Below are positions 57,774-64,000 of a stretch of DNA of 64,000 nt, one piece after another. Position 1 is the stretch's first letter. Every line of letters begins with the position of its first letter. The notes below the pieces were generated by a model. That model had not been told where the DNA came from. It worked only from the letters and a program-made list of their open reading frames with translations, and ran no database searches. The stretch is from Pusillimonas sp. MFBS29. GTDB lineage: Bacteria; Pseudomonadota; Gammaproteobacteria; Burkholderiales; Burkholderiaceae_B. The position numbers were made by a program, and so were the translations under genes. The DNA lies in assembly GCF_020687695.1 (NCBI RefSeq), contig NZ_JAJEWL010000001.1, positions 486,672 through 550,671 of the forward strand, read 5' to 3'.

Positions 57774-58364
57774 TTAATAAAGAAATTGATAGTAGCGCAC
57801 TATCCAGAGAATTTGGGCGGTCAGGGCGCAGACAACGAAGAAATAGTGGAAGTAGCGGTTGCGTACGAATATGGCGGTCAGGCAGAGCAGAATCATGATG
57901 CTTTGCCGTGCCAGATAGACCGTTCCCAGGGCATGGAAATGATCAATGCCTTTCCATAAGGTGTCGAATACATCAACGGTGAAAAGTGCCGCGAGCAGCC
58001 CGTAGAACCATTTTTGCCTTGAATGAAAATAGTCGGCAAAGCTGAGGTGTTCTTCCTTGCGGTCAGGAAACAATATCGTGCAGATCAGGAAAAACAATGC
58101 CGCATAAAAGATCAGGAACAGATAGAGTTTGAAGGACCAGCGCACAACACCATGCAGCGAGAACTGGAACCACCAGAAATGAATGACTGCAAAGAAAAGG
58201 AACAGCACCCAGCCCATATGCACTGGATAAACTCGTTCGCGCCCGGCGTGTTGTACAAACATCGCCAGCCCCGCAAGCAGCCTAGTCAGACTTAACCCCA
58301 TGATCACGCCCAGTATTATTCGTATGTGTACCAGTTGATCAGGGTGGGGTGCATAAGCTTCCAT
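57774..58364 (-). CDS. Hypothetical polytopic membrane protein
   Basis: 196-aa protein with about five or six hydrophobic segments (IILGVIMGLSLTRLLAGLAM, GWVLFLFFAVIHFWWFQF, LYLFLIFYAALFFLICTILF, WFYGLLAALFTVDVF, a final pair near residues 155-190). Charged short loops, no signal peptidase site, rich in Phe/Trp/Tyr. I do not recognise a named family. It starts 15 bp inside the antisense 5' end of the region holding the decayed YncE fragment and is followed after 31 bp by the 3-hydroxyacyl-CoA dehydrogenase gene. Confidence 0.7.
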   Translation of the reverse strand: MEAYAPHPDQLVHIRIILGVIMGLSLTRLLAGLAMFVQHAGRERVYPVHMGWVLFLFFAVIHFWWFQFSLHGVVRWSFKLYLFLIFYAALFFLICTILFPDRKEEHLSFADYFHSRQKWFYGLLAALFTVDVFDTLWKGIDHFHALGTVYLARQSIMILLCLTAIFVRNRYFHYFFVVCALTAQILWIVRYYQFLY

Positions 58365-58495
58365 ACAGGCTCAGTCCGGTGGTTGTTGTCGGCGGGTTAA
58401 GGTTGGACACGAAATGTTATGGAAGCTTAAACATACGTCGTTCCTTTGTCACTCATGTTTGGTACCGGGCGGCACATTATTTTTTGAATAAGAAT

Positions 58496-58849
58496 ATGGA
58501 AGGCGAGGCGGTGGTGGTCGACACCACATCGAATGAAATCGTCAATCGCTTTGATCTGGGCGCGGAACAACCGTTGAATCTGGCCTACGACAAGGTTCAT
58601 AACCGTCTGCTCCTGGTGGATCAGGGGCATCCCAAGATGCTTGAGTTCCAGAAAAAGGACATGCCCGGCTACGAATCGCGCCGCCCCGGCAGCAGGGTGG
58701 TTGCCATAGACCTTGCCACGGGCAAGACCGTGGCGCTGAAGGCCAGTACCGGAACCGTGTTCGTAACCGTGAAGAACGCCAAGGGTGCGCCCGAGGGCAG
58801 CAAGGAAAGTGTGGCACGAATTGCATTCCAGTCAGTATGGGTGGATTGA
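58496..58849 (+). pseudogene. YncE-like beta-propeller protein, remnant of the C-terminal part
   Basis: The frame reads NMEGEAVVVDTTSNEIVNRF, AEQPLNLAYDKVHNRLLLVDQG, GSRVVAIDLATGKTV and ends GTVFVTVKNAKGAPEGSKES then VARIAF. This resembles blades near the C-terminus of YncE-type periplasmic propeller proteins. The signal peptide and first blades are missing, and a blade seems lost between VALKAS and TGTVFVTV, where a NLATG-to-DG connection of about 40 residues would be expected. No ribosome site precedes 58496. E. coli yncE neighbours the TonB receptor gene yncD; here a TonB receptor lies 1.6 kb downstream. Confidence 0.6.
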
Positions 58850-59228
58850 ATATTTTTGTAATATTTTGATAATTATTTAATTTTAAATTTCTGTAGAATG
58901 TGACCACTTGAGCAAGATCGCCGGATGACTTTGTGCGATCAATGCTGTTAGCGCGTGTTAGCGACGCGTAGTGGTTACACCCATCGATTGTCTTCACTAG
59001 TACCGGGGCTTAATACCGGGGTTCAGCATTGATCGCACAGCGCCATCGAGGTGTTGCGCACTTATCTGCCGGCAAATTCTTGAAAAACCGGACTTTTTGT
59101 ATTCAAATGATAGAATCTGTGTGAAAATAATATGCGTGCACACGTGAAGCGCGCCTTTGCAGGATATTGGTTTCAATAAGTAACCATCGAAATCTTGCCG
59201 GGCGCTCCGTGGTTAGGGGATTTCCGCC
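58850..59228. other. 379-bp intergenic region upstream of the GGDEF gene
   Basis: AT-rich first 60 bp, then a stem-loop element (58932-59039), then about 190 bp leading to the GGDEF start with AGGGGA at 59214. No supported ORF. Confidence 0.6.
58932..59039. repeat. 108-bp element bounded by perfect 16-bp inverted repeats
   Basis: TGTGCGATCAATGCTG (58932-58947) and its exact complement CAGCATTGATCGCACA (59024-59039) are 76 bp apart. Pairing extends outward imperfectly (CGGATGAC against CGATGGCG). Inside, ACCGGGG is repeated (59002-59008 and 59015-59021). It lies at the boundary between the decayed YncE fragment and the GGDEF gene. Confidence 0.75.
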
Positions 59229-60437
59229 TTGCATTTGACCACCAACCAGATTCTTACCTTAACCAGCCCGGCGGTTGCCTTGCTGTTTTCCCTGGGCTTT
59301 GTATTTGCCTGGAATTACGGGCGCAGGCGTGCCCGCTACCTGCTGTTCCTGGCCGCTGCATTTTCTGTCTATGCGTTGGCGATGGCCTCGCAAATCCTGT
59401 TCATCCCCCCGAATGCCGGGGCGAACACCTTGGTATCGGGCGCGCTATACCTGATCAGCCTGTTTCTGCTTTTCCGTGGTATTGCCAGACGATACAGGGT
59501 GCCTTTTGACGGCATGTTTTATGGGCTGGCAAGTATTGCCACGCTACTGGCCCTTGCTTACTTCTACTATGCGCAATGGAATCTCCTGGCTCGTATTTAT
59601 ATTCTGAATTTCAGCGTGGCAGGCATGGTGCTGCTGTCGGTGTTCAGGATACGCCGCATCAGTCGCGGCATACCGATTGATCGCACGTTCTTCTGGATTT
59701 ATTTGTTGTTCGGCATCAGTTTTGTTCCGCGTACGATTTTATCGATTACCAAGGCAGCTTCAGCGGGGTCCACAATCGGAACATCGCCGTACTGGATTGT
59801 GATGCAAATAACACTGCTGCTGTTTATGGTCGTGCTGGCAATGGTGTTGCTTGCGGGGGCGATGCTGGACATTATCAGCGAACTGCAGCATGACCGGAAC
59901 ATTGATGATCTGACCAAGCTGCATAATCGCCGCAGCTTCGAAGAACAAGGCAGGCGCGAGATCCAGCGCTGCCGCAATGAGTCAATTTGCCTGGTGCTGT
60001 GTGATCTTGATCACTTCAAGTCCATAAACGATACCTACGGCCATCACGCAGGCGACACCGTATTGGCGGAGTGCGGCAATATCATCCGGCGCTGCATACG
60101 CAAGAATGATATCGCAGGCCGTTTTGGCGGCGAGGAGTTCGTTGTGCTCATGCCCAATACCACGTTGGTCGGGGCGGCGCGTTTCGCCGACAGGGTGCGC
60201 GAGGAACTGGCGGCTGCGGATTTCCCTGCCATGTCGGTAGGGCAGCCTGTCACGGCCAGTTTCGGGGTGGCCGAACTATTACCCGGCGAGACCCTTTCTG
60301 GTTTGTTTCGCCGGGCGGACAGCATGCTTTATACCGCAAAGAACGGGGGCCGGAATCGCGTCGTATTTGATCGCGCAGGCATTGGTCTGGCACATGATCC
60401 GGAGGACATGAGTGATATCGTTCCGCTGCGCACCTGA
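59229..60437 (+). CDS. Membrane-bound GGDEF diguanylate cyclase
   Basis: 402-aa protein with about seven membrane helices (residues 10-215) forming a sensor region, then a GGDEF domain (about 222-385). It has LTKLHNRRSF, DLDHFKSINDTYGHHAGD, and the active-site loop GRFGGEEFVVL. The inhibitory site RKND lies exactly five residues before GGEEF, so product feedback by c-di-GMP is expected. TTG start at 59229 with AGGGGA upstream; TTG at 59235 is an alternative. It makes c-di-GMP controlling attachment and motility. The 3' end overlaps the start of the TonB receptor gene by 26 bp. Confidence 0.9.
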   Translation: MHLTTNQILTLTSPAVALLFSLGFVFAWNYGRRRARYLLFLAAAFSVYALAMASQILFIPPNAGANTLVSGALYLISLFLLFRGIARRYRVPFDGMFYGLASIATLLALAYFYYAQWNLLARIYILNFSVAGMVLLSVFRIRRISRGIPIDRTFFWIYLLFGISFVPRTILSITKAASAGSTIGTSPYWIVMQITLLLFMVVLAMVLLAGAMLDIISELQHDRNIDDLTKLHNRRSFEEQGRREIQRCRNESICLVLCDLDHFKSINDTYGHHAGDTVLAECGNIIRRCIRKNDIAGRFGGEEFVVLMPNTTLVGAARFADRVREELAAADFPAMSVGQPVTASFGVAELLPGETLSGLFRRADSMLYTAKNGGRNRVVFDRAGIGLAHDPEDMSDIVPLRT

Positions 60438-62505
60438 AACTTGTTGCGTCGTGCTTGGTGGGGTGATGACAGTCTTTACGTCCTTGTGCGTTGGACAGGA
60501 TCTGGAAGTCACGAATTTCGCGCCTGTAGTCGTGCAGGGCTTGCAGCATGGCACTGATGCCGACCTGATGTCGGCGCAACGCAGCCTCAGGAATATTCCG
60601 GGTAACGTGTCGATCGTGCAGGCAAGTGAGTTTCGTGATGCCGAGGTGATGGGCGTGCGTGATGTCTTGTCTCGAGTGCCTGGCGTCTATGCCCAGAACC
60701 CTTCTGGCCAGATAAGCGCCAAGGTGTCGATTCGGGGTTCGGGCCTCTCGGCCTCAAGCGGCATGCGCGGCATACGCCTGTTGCGTGATGGCCTCCCGCT
60801 GGGCCGCGCAGACGATCTGGGCGAAAGCATTTACGCCGATCCTTTTGGTGCAAGCTATATAGAGATTTTTCGGGGTGCCAGCTCTTTGCAGTATGGTGCA
60901 GCGACACTGGGCGGTGCCATTAATCTGGTGTCGCCCACCGCTTACTCACATCCGGGCCATGAGCTGCGGGTAGATGGTGGTTTGAATAACTATACGCGGG
61001 CACAGTTTCGCGCCGGCAAGATCTTCGAGAACGGACTGGATGCATATGCGTCGGTGTCCCGGGTCAATGGCGATGGGTTTCGCCAGAACTCAGCGCACAC
61101 GGCAGAGCGATTCTATGGCAATGTGGGTTACCGGTTCAGCCCCGAGTCTGAAGGGCGTTTGCATATTACCCTCGAGCGTTATCACGTTGATATGCCGGGT
61201 GCGATCACATTGGATCAGCTTCAGAGCGACCCTTCAGTTGCCAACCCGACCCACCTGATGGCCCATGCGCAGATCCGCACGACGCCACGCTGGCATCTGG
61301 CTTACCAGCACGACTGGCTGCTGGGTCTGTCCGATAAATTTTCGCTTGGAACGTTCCATACCGGCACCAAATTCGATTCCCAGACACAGTTGGGTGTTCA
61401 TTACGATGCCGTCGACTACGGCGTTTCGATGCGACATGAGATTAACCGCGAGCTGAGCGGGCACGATAACCAGTTCATATGGGGCGCAAGTTTCAGCCGG
61501 GGGACCAGCCATAATCAGACCCATACACCTGATTACTGGCCCGGTGCATTCATGCAGCTCGAGTCTATTGATGCGGCACGTTCTACGGTGGAGCTGTTTG
61601 CCGAGAACAGCTTTAAGGTAAGCCCCGATCTGGCCTTGATTGCCGGTGCTCAGGCCACCTGGGCCAGGCGCCGAACAGACAATCAGGCGCTGACACCGCT
61701 TGGCTCGCTCAGCTATCCGGCGGGCCAGGCCTATGCCAACTATTCTGGCTTTAACCCCAAGCTGGGCGTCGTTTGGGATGTCGGCGGTGACAACGCTCAA
61801 ATATTTGCCAATATTAGTCGCAGTTTCGAGCCACCAAATAGCGTTGCATTCCATACGCGGGCGGGTAAGCTGAGTGCGCAGCGCGCAACCACGTTCGAAA
61901 TCGGTACACGAGGAGGCGATGCGCAGTTCGGGTGGGATCTGGCACTATATAAAAGCTGGCTGAAAGATGAGCTGCTGGAAATGCCGGTGCCGGGTAATCC
62001 TGCCGCTCCGCCCATGGCCTACAACGTTGCCTCAACCCGGCATACGGGGCTGGAACTGGGCTTGCACGGAGAGTTCAAGACAGGCGCAGTTCCCGGGAAA
62101 ATCGCGTGGAATCTGGCCTATACATGGAATCATTTCCGATTCCATAACAATGAACGCTATGGCAATAATGCCTTGCCCGGCATTCCCGAGCATCTGGCCA
62201 GACTTGATCTGGTCTACCACCATCCTGACGGCTTCTATGGCGGTCCCAACTTCGAGTTCGCCTCTGGGTGGGATGTGGATCAGGCCAATACCCTTGTCGC
62301 ACCTGGCTACGGAATCATTAATTTTACGCTGGGCTATGCCGCGCCCAAAGATCGATACCGCGTTTTTATTGATGTTCGGAATCTGGCCGATAAGTACTAC
62401 GCCACATCAACCGACTATATGGTAGATGCCCGATATCAGCCGCAGAATGTTTTTTATCCGGGGCAGACCAGAACTGTTTTTGCGGGCTTGCAGCTTAACT
62501 GGTAG
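60412..62505 (+). CDS. TonB-dependent outer membrane receptor
   Basis: 697-aa receptor: short signal-like N-terminus (MISFRCAPETCCVVLGGVMT), plug domain (about residues 45-165, DVLSRVPGVYAQNPSGQI, RIRG-like VSIRGSGLSASS, IEIFRGASSLQYGAATLGGAI) and a 22-strand barrel ending FAGLQLNW with a terminal aromatic. The layout and the ALPGIPEHLARLDLVYHH segment resemble YncD-type and related metal/siderophore receptors. GTG at 60412 is the furthest start; ATG at 60466 is possible but shortens the signal. Overlap with the GGDEF gene implies co-expression. No Fur box was found upstream. Its last 11 bp overlap the convergent integrase gene. Confidence 0.87.
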   Translation: MISFRCAPETCCVVLGGVMTVFTSLCVGQDLEVTNFAPVVVQGLQHGTDADLMSAQRSLRNIPGNVSIVQASEFRDAEVMGVRDVLSRVPGVYAQNPSGQISAKVSIRGSGLSASSGMRGIRLLRDGLPLGRADDLGESIYADPFGASYIEIFRGASSLQYGAATLGGAINLVSPTAYSHPGHELRVDGGLNNYTRAQFRAGKIFENGLDAYASVSRVNGDGFRQNSAHTAERFYGNVGYRFSPESEGRLHITLERYHVDMPGAITLDQLQSDPSVANPTHLMAHAQIRTTPRWHLAYQHDWLLGLSDKFSLGTFHTGTKFDSQTQLGVHYDAVDYGVSMRHEINRELSGHDNQFIWGASFSRGTSHNQTHTPDYWPGAFMQLESIDAARSTVELFAENSFKVSPDLALIAGAQATWARRRTDNQALTPLGSLSYPAGQAYANYSGFNPKLGVVWDVGGDNAQIFANISRSFEPPNSVAFHTRAGKLSAQRATTFEIGTRGGDAQFGWDLALYKSWLKDELLEMPVPGNPAAPPMAYNVASTRHTGLELGLHGEFKTGAVPGKIAWNLAYTWNHFRFHNNERYGNNALPGIPEHLARLDLVYHHPDGFYGGPNFEFASGWDVDQANTLVAPGYGIINFTLGYAAPKDRYRVFIDVRNLADKYYATSTDYMVDARYQPQNVFYPGQTRTVFAGLQLNW

Positions 62506-63556
62506 GTGGTGAGCCGCGGGAGTGTTCGGTCAGCATGTCTTTGATAGCGTTTGGTAGCTGCTCGATGCCGGCCTGCTCGAGTATCCATTTCTCGTATTTG
62601 GCATGCCACATATACAGCAAGTCGACAGGACGCACACGATAATGTCGTTCCGCTGTTGCGCTGGGTTTATGACCCTGGATTTGCGGAATGACACCAGCAG
62701 GAATTTCCAGCCATTGCGCCAGGCTGCCAAAGCTTCTGCGCAAGCCGTGTATGGAAACATGGGGAATTCCTGCCTGGCGCAAGACCTTGTCGTGGGCAGC
62801 ACGCGGTTCTTGTATGCGCCCGCTGGCGGCAGTGGGGCTGCTGAATACCCATGGGTCATCGGGATGCGTTTCAGGCCGGCGCCTTAGTTGATTCAGCAGC
62901 GCAGCCACATAAGGTGTTAATGGAATGACTCGCGTGCCGGCTACCTTGTCGGCAATCGTCATGCGTTGCCAGGTAAAGTCCACATTCGCCCAGCGCAGGG
63001 CAGCGATTTCCTCGCGGCGGGCACCTGTGAGCAGTACGGTTTGCAAGTACGCCGCCTGCACCGGGTTCTTCAGGTTGCGCACGTGTTCAAACCACGAGCG
63101 CAGGTGTTGTCGTTCGAGCGCATCCTGCCTGACCCTGGCGCCGGGCACTTCGTCTTTAACATAGGGTTTGGTGCAAGCTGCCGGCACGATTTGGTTCTCG
63201 TAGGCGGGGCGCCCGGTGCACCAGTTGATGAAAGCACGCAAGCGAACAAAGCCTGCACGTGCAACGGCGGGCCGGTGACGTTGCTGAATCAGCCAGCGCT
63301 CCACGGCCTCGGCATCAATTTCCGATAAGGGCAATTGCAGCAAGTCGTATAGCGGCCCTGGCTGGGTAGTGCTTGCCTGACCAGGCCTGCGGCCCCTGGC
63401 TTTTGGCTTGCCTCCGGCAGTGCACAGGCGTTCGTGTTCCAGCAAACTACGGGCGCTCCATCGGTGGGAGCGCGCCTTGATATAGGCATGCCAGGCGTTA
63501 ATGGCTGGTTCGGTATGTTTGTGTGCGTTGCCGTGAGCGGCGTGATCCTGTGGCAT
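62495..63556 (-). CDS. Tyrosine-recombinase integrase, lacking the N-terminal arm-binding domain
   Basis: 353-aa phage/island-type integrase. The core-binding domain (about residues 20-120, AWHAYIKARSHRWSARSLLEH) and catalytic domain are complete, with active-site Arg in LTGARREEIAALRW, HGLRRSFGSL, the GHKPSATAERHY segment with the nucleophilic Tyr. Family members usually have about 100 further N-terminal residues (DUF4102 arm-binding domain); here an in-frame TAG lies upstream of the ATG, so the domain is gone. The C-terminal IKDMLTEHSR segment duplicates in frame a stretch of the neighbouring Rpn-family gene. Probably from a decayed integrated element. Confidence 0.85.
   Translation of the reverse strand: MPQDHAAHGNAHKHTEPAINAWHAYIKARSHRWSARSLLEHERLCTAGGKPKARGRRPGQASTTQPGPLYDLLQLPLSEIDAEAVERWLIQQRHRPAVARAGFVRLRAFINWCTGRPAYENQIVPAACTKPYVKDEVPGARVRQDALERQHLRSWFEHVRNLKNPVQAAYLQTVLLTGARREEIAALRWANVDFTWQRMTIADKVAGTRVIPLTPYVAALLNQLRRRPETHPDDPWVFSSPTAASGRIQEPRAAHDKVLRQAGIPHVSIHGLRRSFGSLAQWLEIPAGVIPQIQGHKPSATAERHYRVRPVDLLYMWHAKYEKWILEQAGIEQLPNAIKDMLTEHSRGSPPTS
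62516..62545. repeat. Left copy of a 30-bp direct repeat (integrase 3' end)
   Basis: Matches 63938-63967 at 28 of 30 positions. In both copies the minus strand encodes IKDMLTEHSR in the same reading frame. Possible att-like or recombination junction. Confidence 0.8.
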
Positions 63557-63676
63557 GCAGAGTTCTGTATTAAGCCGAAAACTCTACTGTGGATCCCCAG
63601 GAACTGTTGAGCCAGAGGCGACGAATGCGAATGTCGTATCGTATCTATGGCAGTGGGCAATTAAGCCCAAACGATG

Positions 63677-64000
63677 TCATTTGCTGTCGAAAACCTGGTT
63701 TAACGACTCGGCTTCAAGCAGGTTCAGCGACCAGGCTTCAAGCTCGTTCGATGTGGCTGATTTCAGGCGTTGCTGAATCGAATCGGGTAGCGGACCGAAT
63801 TTTCTGTTGAGCAGACTGTGCAATATAGAGGCCTGGCCTTCCTTCAGTCCTTCCTGACGTCCTTCTTGACGTCCTTCTTGTCGTCCTTCTTCTCGTCCTT
63901 CGGCCAGCCCTTCCATTTTCCACTGGTGGGTCCAGGAGCGGGAGTGTTCGGTAAGCATGTCCTTGATCTCCAGTAAGTCGTCGACCTGCGGTAGATCGAC
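63677..64000 (-). CDS. Rpn-family/DUF4351-type protein, C-terminal part (runs off right edge)
   Basis: 107 residues of a protein whose beginning lies beyond the window; the frame stays open to base 64000 (VDLPQVDDLLEIKDM). It shows the usual tail of Rpn recombination-promoting nucleases/PD-(D/E)XK transposase relatives: an alpha-helical charged repeat (EGREEGRQEGRQEGRQEG) and a final DUF4351-type helical domain (ILHSLLNRKFGPLPDSIQQRL, LEAWSLNLLEAESLNQVF). Rpn proteins cut DNA and promote RecA-independent recombination; their tandem EGRQ tract varies in copy number. It is next to an integrase that shares its IKDMLTEHSR segment. Confidence 0.75.
   Translation of the reverse strand, partial: VDLPQVDDLLEIKDMLTEHSRSWTHQWKMEGLAEGREEGRQEGRQEGRQEGLKEGQASILHSLLNRKFGPLPDSIQQRLKSATSNELEAWSLNLLEAESLNQVFDSK
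63849..63896. repeat. 12-bp tandem repeat tract in the Rpn-family gene
   Basis: Four units of the type CCTTCTTGACGT (minus strand encoding GRQE-type repeats), with a degenerate fifth following. Slippage would add or delete four residues without frameshift. Confidence 0.85.
63938..63967. repeat. Right copy of a 30-bp direct repeat (Rpn-family gene)
   Basis: Direct repeat of 62516-62545, with two mismatches. It encodes IKDMLTEHSR within the Rpn-family protein, where it appears native. Confidence 0.8.

Noticed and set aside
58850..60411. Looked for a Fur box upstream of the TonB receptor and GGDEF genes
   Set aside because: The AT-rich stretch at about 58855-58890 does not match the 19-bp consensus well enough; iron control is not claimed.
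63557..63676. N-terminal extension of the integrase upstream of its ATG
   Set aside because: A TAG stop lies in frame about 12 codons upstream, and no arm-binding domain sequence is visible in the 120-bp gap.
63849..63905. Short tandem repeats near the right edge considered as a CRISPR
   Set aside because: 12-bp units are contiguous with no spacers and encode EGRQ repeats within an open frame.

Overview
The window looks like chromosome of a betaproteobacterium of the order Burkholderiales, most likely family Alcaligenaceae (Bordetella/Pusillimonas-like). The evidence is the overall GC-rich composition, the gene content, and conserved blocks such as leuS-lptE-holA-proA-hemJ, pyrG-kdsA-eno-ftsB, rpmB-rpmG and fkpB-ispH. 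This placement is inferred from protein character and gene order only. I saw no tRNA or rRNA gene and no CRISPR array.

Layout. 1-5.2 kb: the start of a LysR gene facing away from a branched-chain-amino-acid-type binding protein, then mmsA, a cysB-type regulator, a Fur-box-controlled DUF2325 gene and an NlpC/P60 lipoprotein. 5.5-15.8 kb: carbon metabolism (GlcG-like protein, UMF1 transporter, acetyl-CoA synthetase, EamA transporter, ETF-ubiquinone oxidoreductase, thioesterase, 3-oxoacid CoA-transferase A/B, aminopeptidase P). 15.8-22.2 kb: pyrG-kdsA-eno-ftsB, split by an efflux pump-MarR pair with its own 27-bp palindromic operator. 22.2-26.7 kb, minus strand: a lone TadE-like gene, hslO, a decayed AMP-ligase, an RDD protein and a tiny gene with an unusual palindrome-rich promoter. 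26.7-35.1 kb, minus strand: the leuS-to-RNA-methyltransferase operon, then ribosomal proteins L33 and L28.

35.3-45 kb: Bcr/CflA pump, cyclopropane synthase, a three-gene glycine-betaine ABC transporter, and a MATE pump overlapping an ArnT-like glycosyltransferase, followed by L31. 45-50.7 kb: radC, fkpB-ispH-maiA, a DsbA-fold isomerase, a YdgA-like protein and a DUF4168 protein. 50.7-51.8 kb is a gene-free 1.06-kb stretch made of nested inverted and tandem repeats; it is the most unusual non-coding DNA here. 51.8-58.4 kb: a hypothetical protein, pirin, GST, YkgJ-type protein, outer-membrane barrel, zinc alcohol dehydrogenase, 3-hydroxyacyl-CoA dehydrogenase and a membrane protein. 58.4-64 kb looks accessory: a decayed YncE fragment, a 108-bp stem-loop element, a GGDEF protein overlapping a TonB-dependent receptor, and an integrase lacking its arm-binding domain. 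The integrase's last codons are nearly identical, in frame, to part of an Rpn-family gene running off the right edge.

How the genes work together. LivK-type uptake, mmsA, acsA, the CoA-transferase and ETF-QO suit an organism living on amino and organic acids through acyl-CoA intermediates. The betaine transporter and cyclopropane synthase point to osmotic and membrane stress handling. I did not find a convincing complete new multi-gene system. The strongest candidates for undescribed biology are the two palindromic elements at 50.9-51.7 kb, the integrase/Rpn shared segment, the operator-bracketed small gene at 26.5 kb and the Fur-box DUF2325 gene.
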